49,221 nucleotides of DNA, taken from assembly GCA_036835325.1 (NCBI GenBank), contig DAITMF010000025.1:1-49221 (forward strand), given 5' to 3'. Below are positions 34,573 through 44,010 of this stretch, piece by piece. Source of the DNA: CAMCHP01 sp036835325 (GTDB taxonomy: Bacteria; Bacteroidota; Bacteroidia; Flavobacteriales_D; Sanyastnellaceae). Positions within the stretch are counted from its first letter, which is position 1. Each line of letters starts with the position of its first letter. The notes beneath the pieces are model-generated. The model saw only the letters and a program-made list of their open reading frames with translations. It made no database searches and had not been told where the DNA came from. Position numbers and translations under genes: made by a program.

Positions 34573-35754
34573 ATGAACAACAACACATTAATCATTCACG
34601 CGGTACCGGTTGATGCCGCCACAGGAGCCATCAGCGTTCCGATTCACCAAACCTCAACCTTCGTCCAAGATGCACCCGGTGTGCACAAGGGTTTCGACTA
34701 TGCCCGCTCAAACAACCCTACCCGACGGGTACTTGAAGACCTATTGGCCACCCTCGAAGGAGGCCGAGCAGGATTTGCCTTCGCCAGCGGACTCGCGGCG
34801 GTTGACGCTGTGGTTAAGCTGCTGTCAGTAGGCGATGAAGTGCTGGCCGTTGACGACATCTACGGTGGCAGTTTCAGACTCTTCGAAGGGGTTTACAAGC
34901 GGCTTGGCATACAGGTGCGTTACGTCGACACGTCTGACCCTGAAGCGGTTACCGCGGCCATTACACCTCGCACACGGTTCATCTGGCTCGAAACTCCGAC
35001 CAACCCTACCCTGAAAATCAGCGACATCGAAACCCTTTCGGCCATTGCCAAAGCCCATGGGCTGCTTTTGGTGGTTGACAACACCTTCGCTTCGCCGGTC
35101 GGCCAACGTCCGCTTGATTTTGGCGCCGACATCGTTATTCACAGCGCGACGAAGTACCTGGCGGGCCACTCCGATGTAATTGCAGGGGCCGTTGTTGTGC
35201 GCGATTCCGAACTGGCCGATCGTATCAAGTTCATCCAAAACGCCACCGGCGCTGTGCTTGGTCCCTTTGATTCTTGGCTTACCATTCGTGGCATTGAAAC
35301 CCTTGGCCTGCGCCTCGAAAAGCAAAGCACCAACGGACAAACCGTGGCCGAGTTTTTGGAAAACCACCCCGCGGTTGAACGGGTATACTACCCCGGCTTG
35401 GCCAGCCACCCAAACTACACCATTGCCTGCAGGCAGCAACGCCACTTCGGAGGCGTAGTGTCGTTTGTATTGAAAGCGGCCGACCCGGCAGCTGCTGCTG
35501 AGTTCGTTTCTTCGACACGCTACTTCAAACTTGCCGAAAGCCTAGGAGGCGTAAAAAGTTTGCTCTGCCACCCGGCAACGATGACCCACAAAAGCACACC
35601 GCGCGAACTGCGGTATGCTACCGGCGTGGTTGACGGGCTTATTCGCCTCTCGTGCGGTATTGAAGATGCTGACGACCTCGTTGGCGACTTGCAAACGGCC
35701 CTTACCGCCTACCAAAATGCGCACGTTTCACGCCTTCAACCCTTGGAACAATGA
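34573..35754 (+). CDS. PLP-dependent transsulfuration enzyme (cystathionine gamma-synthase type)
   Basis: A 393-residue Cys/Met-metabolism enzyme. The PLP lysine lies in IHSATKYLAGHSDV at about residue 197, and other family blocks are YARSNNPTRRVLEDLLA, IWLETPTNPTLKISDI and TFASPVGQRPLDFGAD. It could be cystathionine gamma-synthase, cystathionine lyase or an acylhomoserine sulfhydrylase; these cannot be told apart by eye. Its place behind a SAM riboswitch and ahead of homoserine dehydrogenase favours a role in methionine synthesis. Its stop overlaps the hom start (ATGA). Confidence 0.88.
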   Translation: MNNNTLIIHAVPVDAATGAISVPIHQTSTFVQDAPGVHKGFDYARSNNPTRRVLEDLLATLEGGRAGFAFASGLAAVDAVVKLLSVGDEVLAVDDIYGGSFRLFEGVYKRLGIQVRYVDTSDPEAVTAAITPRTRFIWLETPTNPTLKISDIETLSAIAKAHGLLLVVDNTFASPVGQRPLDFGADIVIHSATKYLAGHSDVIAGAVVVRDSELADRIKFIQNATGAVLGPFDSWLTIRGIETLGLRLEKQSTNGQTVAEFLENHPAVERVYYPGLASHPNYTIACRQQRHFGGVVSFVLKAADPAAAAEFVSSTRYFKLAESLGGVKSLLCHPATMTHKSTPRELRYATGVVDGLIRLSCGIEDADDLVGDLQTALTAYQNAHVSRLQPLEQ

Positions 35755-36935
35755 GCGCAAAAGTGAGAATTGCCCTTCTTGGCTACGGCACCGTTGGCCA
35801 AGGATTTGCCGAAGTACTCAGTCAACTCGGCAGTGAACGGTTCGTGATCCATGGCATTGCAGTGCGTGACCAAACGAAAGTGCGAAATGCGGCCTACACA
35901 TTCACCACCAACGTTGACGCCCTCATCGCTGACCCCAAGGTCGATGTAGTGGTTGAAGCCACAGGAAACACCGATTCGATTCTGCAGTGGTACCACTTGG
36001 CCAATGCGTTGAGCAAGCCCTTCATTACCGCCAATAAGGCCTTTGTGTCGAGGTATCCGCAGTTGCGCGAGAACCTCTTCTACGATGCCGCATGCGGAGG
36101 CGCGATGCCGGCCGTGCGCTTCAGCGATGCGGTGTTCTACCAAGGCGTGAGCGCTGTTCGCGGTATCTTGAATGGGAGCACGAACTTCATTTTATCGTCG
36201 GTTTTTTTGGATGGTCTTCGCTTCGCGGATGCGCTGCAAATTGCCAAAGAACGCGGATTCGTTGAGCCCGACGAGCGTTTGGATTTGAACGGTCAAGACC
36301 CTGCGGCTAAACTATCGATTTTGGTACGCCATTTGTTCAAAGCTGAAGTGAAGCCATCGCAGGTAGCGGTGATTCCATTGCTTGCCTTTGGCGAGGCGGA
36401 TGTGCGCTTCATTCGGCGGCGAAATCTTGGCCTGCGTTACATTGCAACGGCCAAGAAAGAAGGCGACAGCCTAGCGTTGCGGGTGGTTCCTGAATTGCTG
36501 CCACTCAACGATGCCTTTCTTGACGTGCGCGGCGAAGAAAACGCCCTCTCCATTACGGATGCTGCGGGCGAGAGCTACTTCTTGAAAGCACGCGGCGCCG
36601 GACGAACACCCACCGGCGTTGCCCTCTTCAACGATGTGCTCGCCGCGGTTGATGGACATGCCTATAGGTCGTCGCTTCGCCACCGTTTGACCGATTCAAA
36701 AAGCGATGCGGAGGCAGTTGTGCGATCGCATAACGGCATTTCAACCCAGCTCTCCTCGGGGCAGTTACTCGGATGTTGGAGCGAAGGCGGACACGTATTC
36801 GAACACCTCGTTTGCCCACTTGATGAATTGGTGACCCTCGCACACCTCGACACACAGCTGCAGCCCTACTTGGTCTCGGATGCCCTGCGCGGAACCCGCT
36901 TTTTACCCGCGTCATGGCACCTTGAACAGGTCTAA
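35751..36935 (+). CDS. hom: Homoserine dehydrogenase
   Basis: A 394-residue NAD(P)-dependent enzyme reducing aspartate semialdehyde to homoserine. It has the nucleotide-binding GYGTVGQG at residues 11-18, the ITANKAFVS segment with the conserved lysine, GGAMPAVR, RGILNGSTNFILS and LNGQDPAAKLSIL. There is no recognisable C-terminal ACT regulatory domain, so feedback would act through the SAM riboswitch rather than allostery. It is the second gene of the SAM-controlled operon. Confidence 0.94.
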   Translation: MSAKVRIALLGYGTVGQGFAEVLSQLGSERFVIHGIAVRDQTKVRNAAYTFTTNVDALIADPKVDVVVEATGNTDSILQWYHLANALSKPFITANKAFVSRYPQLRENLFYDAACGGAMPAVRFSDAVFYQGVSAVRGILNGSTNFILSSVFLDGLRFADALQIAKERGFVEPDERLDLNGQDPAAKLSILVRHLFKAEVKPSQVAVIPLLAFGEADVRFIRRRNLGLRYIATAKKEGDSLALRVVPELLPLNDAFLDVRGEENALSITDAAGESYFLKARGAGRTPTGVALFNDVLAAVDGHAYRSSLRHRLTDSKSDAEAVVRSHNGISTQLSSGQLLGCWSEGGHVFEHLVCPLDELVTLAHLDTQLQPYLVSDALRGTRFLPASWHLEQV

Positions 36936-36970
36936 GGTCACATGAGCTACCATATTCATGCGAAGCTTCG

Positions 36971-36978
36971 TACCTTCG
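36971..36978 (+). promoter_or_regulatory. Possible -7 box of the DUF4494 gene
   Basis: TACCTTCG lies 50 bases before the ATG at 37029. No good -33 element is seen. Confidence 0.35.
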
Positions 36979-37028
36979 GCCTCCTGTTTTAGGATGACCA
37001 TCCGGCCGCAGGCCAAATCACATAAACG

Positions 37029-37559
37029 ATGAACAAAAACTGGTTTACCTGCAAAGTGAAGCGGGTTCGCGAAGACGGTGAAGGCAACGAAACCAAGGTG
37101 ACCGACCTCCATGTGCTTGACGCCTACAACTACACCGAGGCTGAGGCCCGCATCACCCAGCTGATGCAAAAGTTGACCAACGGTGCATTTGAGGTGCAGC
37201 AGATCACGAAGTCGAATTTTACCGAAGTGATTCGGTTTACCGACAACGGACACTGGTACCGCACCAAGGTGGCCTTTGTGAGCTTCGTTGAAGAAAGCGG
37301 TGAAGAGCGCAGCAGTACGCAAACCTTCTTGGTGAATGGCGACGATATTCGCGCTGTATACGATCACATCACTGACTTTTTGCGCCACAGCCAGGCGAGC
37401 TACGTGATTTCGTCGATCAGCTTCACGAAAATCGTTGATGTGTACCCACTGAGTGAAGAAGATGCCGGAGACCGCATCGTTCGCGAGCGCGGATTGACGC
37501 CGGTGGGAGCTTACATTCCTAGAAACGTTGACCCGGAAACGGGCGAAGTGATTGAATAA
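37029..37559 (+). CDS. DUF4494 domain protein
   Basis: A 176-residue cytosolic protein of the DUF4494 family, which is largely restricted to Bacteroidota and has no known function. Typical parts are MNKNWFTCKVKRVREDGEGN at the start, the central TEAEARITQLM and the repeated-looking WYRTKVAFVSFVEESGEERS. It is a single-gene unit ending in a strong terminator. Confidence 0.85.
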   Translation: MNKNWFTCKVKRVREDGEGNETKVTDLHVLDAYNYTEAEARITQLMQKLTNGAFEVQQITKSNFTEVIRFTDNGHWYRTKVAFVSFVEESGEERSSTQTFLVNGDDIRAVYDHITDFLRHSQASYVISSISFTKIVDVYPLSEEDAGDRIVRERGLTPVGAYIPRNVDPETGEVIE

Positions 37560-37588
37560 AAAAGGGAGCTTTATGGGCTCCCTTTTTT
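37558..37588. terminator. Bidirectional terminator between DUF4494 and the prolyl oligopeptidase gene
   Basis: AAAAAAGGGAGC (37558-37569) pairs with GCTCCCTTTTTT (37577-37588) across a seven-base loop, with T-runs on both strands. Confidence 0.88.
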
Positions 37589-37605
37589 AATGCTGGACTG
37601 ATCGG

Positions 37606-39789
37606 TTATTTCACGGCTTCGCCGGATGAGTAGCCTTCAGGGGCAACACCCATGTTGGCAAACATGAAGGCCCATTTGTCGGCTTGTTCGTCGATTACTT
37701 TTGAGGTGGGTTTGCCGGCTCCGTGACCTGCGCGCTCTTCGATGCGGATGAGAACAGGCGCGTCACCTTTGTGCGCAGCCTGCAAACGCGCGGCAAACTT
37801 GAAGCTGTGGGCAGGTACCACACGATCGTCGTGGTCGGCCGTGGTCACCATCGTGGCAGGGTACGAAACACCGTCTTTCAGATTGTGAAGCGGAGAGTAG
37901 CCCAAGAGGTTTTTAAAGTCAACTTCGGTGCTATCGGCACAGCCGTACTCGGGAATCCAGCCCCAGCCAACTGTGAACTTGTGGTAGCGAAGCATGTCCA
38001 TCACCCCAACTGCAGGGAATGCGACTTGGAAAAGCTCCGGACGCTGCGTCATGACCGCACCAACGAGCAAGCCGCCGTTTGAACCTCCGGCAATCGCCAA
38101 ACGCTCGCTGGAGGTGTATTTCTTAGCAATGAGGTATTCAGCTGCGGCGATGAAATCATCGAACACATTTTGCTTATTGAGCAACATGCCGCCGCGGTGC
38201 CATTCTTCACCGAATTCACCGCCGCCACGAAGGTTGGCCATGGCATATACACCGCCTTGTTCGAGCAACAAGATGTTCGACACACTAAATGAAGGTGTCA
38301 ACGACACGTTGAAGCCACCGTAGGCGTAGAGCATCGTTGGCGCGTCGCCGGTGAGCTGCAAGCCTTTTTTGTGGACGATGAACATAGGCACTTCGGTACC
38401 GTCTTTGCTAGTAAAGAACACCTGCTTTGACTCGTAATCGGCCGGGTCAAACTTCAAAGTGGGTGCGTAAAAAAGGGTTGATTCTCCCGAGGCGATGTCG
38501 TATTCGTAGATGCTTGTTGGGTAGGTGAACGAGGTGAACACGTAGAATACCGAGGTGTAGTCGCGCTTGCCTCCGAAGCCACCGGCCGTGCCGGTGCCGT
38601 CGGGCAAGGCGATGGCTTTGGCATTGGTACCGTCGTACTCCATTACGTACACGCGGTTGCTGGCATTTTCGAGGTAGCTTGCGAAGAGCTTCCCTCCTGC
38701 TGTGCTCACGCCTTCGAGCAGGTGCTCATTTTCGGGAATGATGTCAATCCAGTTTTCTTTCGCCGGACGAGCGATTTCCACGCTCACGAGGCGGTATTTG
38801 GGCGCGTCGATGTCGGTGGTGACAAGGAAACGTCCGTCAACGTGATCAATGACTGAGCTTTTGTTTTCGAAACCGGTGAAGAGCGGGGTAAATTTCACTT
38901 TGGCTTCAACCGCCGCAGCGCTTAGGGCTGCATAGTGGCATTCGTAGCCATCGGTTCCGGTAGATGCGTAGAGGATAAGGTACTGATCGTCTTCGGTAAC
39001 GTCAACATAGTGGTACATGTTGGGGGCTGCATCGTTGCGGTAGATGAGCACGTCGTCGTCTTGTGAAGTTCCCAGACGGTGGTAATACACTGTGTGGAAG
39101 GTGTTGGCGGCCGAGAACTCATCGCCCGATTTGGGCTCAGGGTAGCGGCTGTAGAAGAAGCCATTTTTGTACCAGGTTGCGCCCGAAAACTTCACCCAGC
39201 GAAGTACATCGCCGGTTTCTTGTCCGGTTTCGACATCCATAACGCGGATTTGCGACCAATCAGAGCCTGCTTCGCTTTGTGAAATGGCCATGTAGCGATC
39301 GTCGTCAGAGGCGCCGAGAAGCGAAGCGGTAACGGTGCCGTCATCGCTAAGTTTATTGGGATCGAGGAATACCTTGTCTTCGCCATCGCGGCCTTCGCGG
39401 ACGTAAATCACTGACTGGTTTTGCAGGCCGTCATTGCGGTAAATGAAGTACCTGTTGCCAACTTTGTAAGGCGAGCTTACCTTCTCGTAGTTGTAAAGGT
39501 CTTCAAAGCGGTCGCGCAGTTGCTGACGGTACGGGATGTCGTCGAGAAAACTGCGCGTGACCTTGTTTTGCTCTTGCACCCATGCGGTGGTTTCGGGAGC
39601 GTTGTCGTCTTCGAGCCAGCGGTAAGGATCTTCGACGGGCGTGCCCCAGAGGGTGTCAACGACGGCGTCTTTTCGCGTTTCCGGATAGGTGACTTTCAGC
39701 GGTTGATACACTGTTTTTTGGTTGGATGGTTCAGATGTGCAGCCGGCCGCTACGGCAGCGAGCACAAAAAAGGGCATGAATCGTTTCAT
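37606..39789 (-). CDS. Prolyl oligopeptidase (S9A) lipoprotein
   Basis: A 727-residue serine peptidase, probably a periplasmic or surface lipoprotein: MKRFMPFFVLAAVAAGC has a lipobox with cysteine 17. A seven-bladed propeller (residues about 70-450) is followed by an alpha/beta-hydrolase domain with the nucleophile in GGSNGGLLVGA, the aspartate in TTADHDDRVVPAHS and the histidine in ERAGHGAGKP. It cleaves short peptides after proline. Start 39789 is preferred over 39837 because a -7-like TATTTTTG ends five bases before it and the lipobox begins there. Confidence 0.93.
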   Translation of the reverse strand: MKRFMPFFVLAAVAAGCTSEPSNQKTVYQPLKVTYPETRKDAVVDTLWGTPVEDPYRWLEDDNAPETTAWVQEQNKVTRSFLDDIPYRQQLRDRFEDLYNYEKVSSPYKVGNRYFIYRNDGLQNQSVIYVREGRDGEDKVFLDPNKLSDDGTVTASLLGASDDDRYMAISQSEAGSDWSQIRVMDVETGQETGDVLRWVKFSGATWYKNGFFYSRYPEPKSGDEFSAANTFHTVYYHRLGTSQDDDVLIYRNDAAPNMYHYVDVTEDDQYLILYASTGTDGYECHYAALSAAAVEAKVKFTPLFTGFENKSSVIDHVDGRFLVTTDIDAPKYRLVSVEIARPAKENWIDIIPENEHLLEGVSTAGGKLFASYLENASNRVYVMEYDGTNAKAIALPDGTGTAGGFGGKRDYTSVFYVFTSFTYPTSIYEYDIASGESTLFYAPTLKFDPADYESKQVFFTSKDGTEVPMFIVHKKGLQLTGDAPTMLYAYGGFNVSLTPSFSVSNILLLEQGGVYAMANLRGGGEFGEEWHRGGMLLNKQNVFDDFIAAAEYLIAKKYTSSERLAIAGGSNGGLLVGAVMTQRPELFQVAFPAVGVMDMLRYHKFTVGWGWIPEYGCADSTEVDFKNLLGYSPLHNLKDGVSYPATMVTTADHDDRVVPAHSFKFAARLQAAHKGDAPVLIRIEERAGHGAGKPTSKVIDEQADKWAFMFANMGVAPEGYSSGEAVK

Positions 39790-39794
39790 GCCCT

Positions 39795-39802
39795 CAAAAA
39801 TA
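39795..39802 (-). promoter_or_regulatory. -7 box of the prolyl oligopeptidase gene
   Basis: TATTTTTG on the minus strand matches TAnnTTTG exactly and ends five bases before the ATG at 39789. No TTG is seen at -33. It predicts a leaderless mRNA. Confidence 0.5.
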
Positions 39803-39846
39803 CAAGCGGAGTGGTTTGTTGGTTTACCGTTCGTCACTTTCTTTTT

Positions 39847-40725
39847 TCATTTGCCCGATTTCCCGAAGCCATAGAAGAGTTGACCAACGAAGCTCTGCGG
39901 CATGTGTTCAACACCCGGGTAGCCCAATTTGATGTGGGCATCGTCTTTGGGAATGCTGGCCGTGCCGAAGATGTAATCCCACAAACTCAAGGAGATGCCG
40001 TAGTTAATGCCGTGTTTGAATCCTTTCGGCAAGTCGTATACGTGGTGCCAAAGGTGCATAACCGGGTTGTTGAAGATGTACTTCAACGGTCCCCATGTAA
40101 TGTGCAGGTTGGAATGGTTTAGGTGTCCGATGGAAATGGCGATAAAGTGTACGATGTAGGCTTGTTCGGGTTCAAATCCGCCGATGAGCATTACGCCAAG
40201 GGTTTTTAGGGGTTTGTAGAGGATGTTCTCCATCCAATGGTAGCGCAGGTGAGCGGCAAAGCCCATTTCTTCAACCGAGTGGTGCACTTGGTGAAAGCGC
40301 CACATCCATTCGAAGCGGTGGAGGGCAACATGCGTTACCCATTGCACAAAATCGAGGACGATAAAGAAGACCAAGAGCTGCGACCACATGGGCCACGATG
40401 CAATGTTGAAGAGGGCCAACGAAGAAGTGGTAAGGCCTACACTGCCCAACCCGGTGCCTATCAGGGCATAAATACCGGCAATCGCGATGGAGAAAATGAA
40501 AAAGTTGAAGAACATGTAAAAGCCGTCGAGCCAGAAGTCTTTCCTGAACATCTTTTGGTTTTTCCGCCAAGGAAAAGCCAGCTCCAATGCCCAAACGGCG
40601 AGTGAAATCGCTATGAGTCCGTAGAAATAATTGTTGTACCACGGTACATCGAAGGTGATCATCTTCAAAGTCCAGTCAACGGTGCCTTTGAAGGAGTTAA
40701 CGGAAGAATCAATGTATGCATTCAT
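39847..40725 (-). CDS. Sterol desaturase / fatty acid hydroxylase family membrane protein
   Basis: A 292-residue membrane protein with four or more hydrophobic segments and the di-iron histidine clusters of the family: HVALH in VTHVALHRFEW, HQVHH in RFHQVHHSVEE, HLNHSN and HLWHHVYD. It is predicted to hydroxylate or desaturate a lipid. It starts 17 bases after the rhodanese gene, so it appears to be the last gene of the sulfite operon, although no direct link between a lipid oxygenase and sulfite oxidation is known to me. Confidence 0.88.
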   Translation of the reverse strand: MNAYIDSSVNSFKGTVDWTLKMITFDVPWYNNYFYGLIAISLAVWALELAFPWRKNQKMFRKDFWLDGFYMFFNFFIFSIAIAGIYALIGTGLGSVGLTTSSLALFNIASWPMWSQLLVFFIVLDFVQWVTHVALHRFEWMWRFHQVHHSVEEMGFAAHLRYHWMENILYKPLKTLGVMLIGGFEPEQAYIVHFIAISIGHLNHSNLHITWGPLKYIFNNPVMHLWHHVYDLPKGFKHGINYGISLSLWDYIFGTASIPKDDAHIKLGYPGVEHMPQSFVGQLFYGFGKSGK

Positions 40726-40742
40726 GCGTGCGAGTATTGCGG

Positions 40743-41741
40743 TTAGTGAACGTTGTTGGTTTTCCCGATTTCGGTTGCTTCCTCATCGGTGAGGTAACTC
40801 CATTCGATCCACGAGCCGTCGTAATGTGAAACACGTGGATATCCTAAGAGTTCTTTCAATACAAAGGTGGTGTGCGCAGCACGCACTCCGGAGTGGCAGT
40901 AAGCCACGATGTGGTACTTGGGCGAAACGCCCAATGCTTCAAGTTGAGCCTTAAGTTCATCATGGGGTTTCAGGCGGTAATCGTTGTTCATGTCAACAGC
41001 GTTGCCCCAATCGTAATGAACACTTCCGGGTATATGGCCTCCGTACGATGCGCCATCCTTCACGATCGTCCCGTTGAATTCTTCCATTGATCGGGTATCG
41101 AGCAAAACAATAGAGTCACCCTGCATCGCTTCGCGCAAACCGGTGTAATCAATGGCCAGATCGGTTCTGGGAGCATCCGCGAAGCGAAAATCACCTATTC
41201 CTTGCGAAGTGGGCAGAACCGTTTCCCAGGGAAGTGCATCGTGCTGCCAAGCCATCCAACCGCCATCCAAAAGTGAAACTTTCCGATAGCCGTAGGTTGC
41301 GAGCAACCACCAAAGACGCGCTGCATCGCAGCCCCCTACTCCATCGTAAATGACCATTTGGCTGCCTGCTGCGACGCCTTTATCACGTAAAAGCGCGGCG
41401 AGCTCGTCTTTGCCGATGGCCATTCCTGCGTAAGGATATGCCGTGATTTCCAAGTCGGTTCGCCACAGTTGCAGCGCACCGGCAAGGTGCCCCGCGGCGT
41501 ATTCAGCAGGTTTGCGGACATCGATCAGAACAGTATTGGCCGAATCGGACAGCAGCGCCAAGTAGTCTTCAATCGAAAGCAGTGCCGGTACCTTTTCGAG
41601 CGGATTCGAAAGCCCCGGATAGTGCACCGCATGCAGGTCAACGGGCTGTTCAGCCGCATCCGAAGGCTGGTCGGCAGGAGCGCATCCCATGAAGGTGAAC
41701 GCTGCGGCGAGCACCGCGATCAATCTTCGAGTGCGTACCAT
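40743..41741 (-). CDS. Tandem-rhodanese sulfurtransferase lipoprotein
   Basis: A 332-residue protein with signal peptide MVRTRRLIAVLAAAFTFMGC (lipoprotein cysteine 20) and two rhodanese domains. The first (about 55-175) has YDGVGGCDAARLWW in place of an active loop. The second (about 195-320) carries the active-site cysteine in VAYCHSGVRAAHTTF. This is the usual layout of thiosulfate/3-mercaptopyruvate sulfurtransferases. Its product sulfite would be the substrate of the SorA-type enzyme encoded in the same operon. It overlaps the cytochrome gene by 22 bases. Confidence 0.9.
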   Translation of the reverse strand: MVRTRRLIAVLAAAFTFMGCAPADQPSDAAEQPVDLHAVHYPGLSNPLEKVPALLSIEDYLALLSDSANTVLIDVRKPAEYAAGHLAGALQLWRTDLEITAYPYAGMAIGKDELAALLRDKGVAAGSQMVIYDGVGGCDAARLWWLLATYGYRKVSLLDGGWMAWQHDALPWETVLPTSQGIGDFRFADAPRTDLAIDYTGLREAMQGDSIVLLDTRSMEEFNGTIVKDGASYGGHIPGSVHYDWGNAVDMNNDYRLKPHDELKAQLEALGVSPKYHIVAYCHSGVRAAHTTFVLKELLGYPRVSHYDGSWIEWSYLTDEEATEIGKTNNVH

Positions 41742-42223
41742 TCGATGTTCGATAGATTTGCACGTCGCCCTTTATCAACCGGTGCGTAGTTTTTTGCGAG
41801 GTAATCGAGGATGATGGGCTCGTTCGGACCTAAATCCCAGAGGTTTTGGGTCTCTTGCATCCAGCGAATCATCTTCTCCCACCCTTTTCTGTCAGCCCGG
41901 TTTTGGGTGATTAGGTTGGCCGAATGGCAGGAGGTGCAACTGGCCTTCACCTGAATGAAGCCATCGTCAACAATTAATCCGGTAGCGACGTGAATGCCCT
42001 CTACAACCAAATTATCGTCGATGGCAGGCGCCTCGGTTGTGTCTTCAATCTCGGTGGTTTCGGCAGTGACATCGCCAAAAAGTCGTTCGGCGGTGTCAGG
42101 CGCCATGATGTTGAACAATACGAACACCACGATGAAGCCTGCGGTGTACACGAGCAGGTTCATGCGCTTGACGAGCTTGTCAAGAATTTCTTTTTGTTCG
42201 GGCGTCAGTTGCTCGTTGCTCAT
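41720..42223 (-). CDS. Membrane-anchored monohaem cytochrome c, SorB-like
   Basis: A 167-residue protein with an N-terminal cytosolic stretch, a transmembrane segment (LLVYTAGFIVVFVLFNIM, about residues 21-38) and a periplasmic cytochrome domain with one haem site, KASCTSCHSANL. It sits directly behind the SorA-type gene with a four-base overlap and is the likely electron acceptor for sulfite oxidation. Start 42223 (MSNEQLTPEQ) is chosen over an upstream ATG that would extend it into the coding end of the enzyme gene. Confidence 0.88.
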   Translation of the reverse strand: MSNEQLTPEQKEILDKLVKRMNLLVYTAGFIVVFVLFNIMAPDTAERLFGDVTAETTEIEDTTEAPAIDDNLVVEGIHVATGLIVDDGFIQVKASCTSCHSANLITQNRADRKGWEKMIRWMQETQNLWDLGPNEPIILDYLAKNYAPVDKGRRANLSNIEWYALED

Positions 42224-43515
42224 TTCGTCACCATTACTGCGATGCGGTGCGTGGCGTTGTTGCCATAGCCTTTGGGATTCCATCCCGGAACCACCATGGG
42301 TTGAGCAATGCCGTTCGAATCGGTTGCTTTGGCCCAAACCTCGTAATAGCCGGGCTCAGGAAACTTCACGCTGGCCGTGAATCGTTGCCACGCATTTTTG
42401 TTAGCAGCGGGTTTCAGTTCGCTTGCTTGCCATGTCGCGCCAAAATCGATCGATACGTGCATTTCACGTACAAACCGGTCACCTGCCCAGGCATGTCCGC
42501 GCAGGTTGAGCGTTTTCCCCAAGCCGAGTGTAGCACCTGACTTTGGGTAAGTGATGACCGATTTCACGGGCATCGCCTCCATAATCACCATGTCTTCGTC
42601 TTTCACATCGGTTCCGGGTGCCACCGGGTACTTGGGCAATCGGTACGCAGGCGCTTCCATTTTCGGGCCGTCGTGCACCTTATCGCGTACAGCCAATCGC
42701 GTTAGCCACTTTCCGGAAACTGATGCCGGCCAACCGCCCACCACCATGCGCAAGGGGTGGCCGTGCTGCACAGGTATGTCTTGTCCGTTCATTTGAAACG
42801 CCAATAGGGTTTCGTCTTCCATGGCTTTGGCAAAGGGTACACCACGGGAAATCACTACTTTATCGGGATTTCCCGACAGGTGCACATCGGCACCGTAGTA
42901 GCCCACATACACCGCTTTGGATTTGGTTACTCCCGCGAACTCGAGCACGTCGCGAAGGCGAACCCCGGTCCACTCGGCACAGCTTACAGCGCCAAAGGTC
43001 CATTGATTCCCTTTGGCAGGCGGATTGAATTCAGCCCTGCCGTTGCCGCCACACTCGAGCGTAAGGCGGTACGAGTGGCGTTCGAACTTGGTTTTTAAGT
43101 CATTCAAGGTGATTGTAATGGGCTTTGGCATCGCCTCACCATCGATGGTAAGCGTCCACGTGCTCACCTCAATTTTCTCAGGGAAGTTCCCGTTGTTGCG
43201 AACGTACATTTTATCGGCCGGAGTTACCTCGTCGTCGAGCAAGTGGGCCGGTGTTTCAACGTTCCATGGACGGTTGTTGAGCACTACGAGTTCAGGATGC
43301 TTGCCCTTCATGGCAGGGTCATTCATACCGTGATCCAAGGCCACGGGAATCACATCATCGGGAAGGTTGTCGCCGTAAACGATTTTAGTACCTAGGGCCA
43401 TGGTCATGGCTGCCAAGCCTGCCTTGCGCATGAAATCGCGCCGGTCTTCGGAGTTTTGATTGCGGCCTTCGGGTACAGGTGGTGCAGGCAAGTCAGCTTT
43501 TCGTCGGTTTCTCAT
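42220..43515 (-). CDS. Sulfite dehydrogenase, SorA/SoxC-like molybdoenzyme
   Basis: A 431-residue molybdopterin-dependent sulfite oxidase family enzyme. The N-terminus has a twin-arginine-like motif, DRRDFMRKAGLAAMTMALG with arginines 25 and 26, consistent with Tat export of a folded cofactor enzyme. The molybdenum-ligating cysteine is C155 in LTLECGGNGRAEF. The C-terminal dimerisation domain begins near residue 315 (VKSVITYPKSGATL). Sulfite oxidation with the neighbouring cytochrome c is the most likely reaction, though the substrate is inferred from family and operon. MoaD/MoaE for its cofactor are encoded at 1029-1700. Confidence 0.9.
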   Translation of the reverse strand: MRNRRKADLPAPPVPEGRNQNSEDRRDFMRKAGLAAMTMALGTKIVYGDNLPDDVIPVALDHGMNDPAMKGKHPELVVLNNRPWNVETPAHLLDDEVTPADKMYVRNNGNFPEKIEVSTWTLTIDGEAMPKPITITLNDLKTKFERHSYRLTLECGGNGRAEFNPPAKGNQWTFGAVSCAEWTGVRLRDVLEFAGVTKSKAVYVGYYGADVHLSGNPDKVVISRGVPFAKAMEDETLLAFQMNGQDIPVQHGHPLRMVVGGWPASVSGKWLTRLAVRDKVHDGPKMEAPAYRLPKYPVAPGTDVKDEDMVIMEAMPVKSVITYPKSGATLGLGKTLNLRGHAWAGDRFVREMHVSIDFGATWQASELKPAANKNAWQRFTASVKFPEPGYYEVWAKATDSNGIAQPMVVPGWNPKGYGNNATHRIAVMVTK

Positions 43516-43603
43516 GATCGGGTGTTCTCTGAACTACCCGGCAAGTTGCGAAATCAGTTAAGGACTCAAAGTGACAAAAGTCGCAAAAAGCAAAATCGCC
43601 GGT

Positions 43604-44008
43604 TCACCAGCTCTCCGAACGTCGGTAAACACTGCCTTTGAACAGCGCCACGTCAACGTCGAACTGGTTGGTGACACGCACAGTGTAGATGCCAATTTTG
43701 TGGTTCACTGATACCTCTTCCACATGAGTAGTAAGCACATCGCCTTCTCGAACAGGTTGGGTATGCGAAATACTGGTTTCAACCGAAACGCATTTTCGTC
43801 CGTGAGCGTTAGCCGCGAAGGCCAATGCGCTATCGGCCAAAGCATAGGTGATGCCGCCATGGGCGATGTCAAACCCGTTCAGCATTTCCTTACGCACTGT
43901 CATTTGAAGCGTGCAGTGCCCCGGCCCCTCGCTGATGCGTTGAATGCCCAGCCACTGTGAGTACGGGTCATTGTTGAACATCGCATCGATAATGTCAGAA
44001 GCTCCCAT
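43604..44008 (-). CDS. PaaI-type hot-dog thioesterase
   Basis: A 134-residue hot-dog-fold acyl-CoA thioesterase resembling PaaI. Matching parts are MLNGFDIAHGGITYALADSA (with the catalytic aspartate region) and VETSISHTQPVREGDVLT. PaaI hydrolyses aromatic or other CoA thioesters trapped in the phenylacetate pathway. It is the last gene of a minus-strand unit with the decarboxylase and xseB, two bases after xseB. The only other phenylacetate gene in the window is paaZ. Confidence 0.82.
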   Translation of the reverse strand: MGASDIIDAMFNNDPYSQWLGIQRISEGPGHCTLQMTVRKEMLNGFDIAHGGITYALADSALAFAANAHGRKCVSVETSISHTQPVREGDVLTTHVEEVSVNHKIGIYTVRVTNQFDVDVALFKGSVYRRSESW

Positions 44009-44010
44009 AA

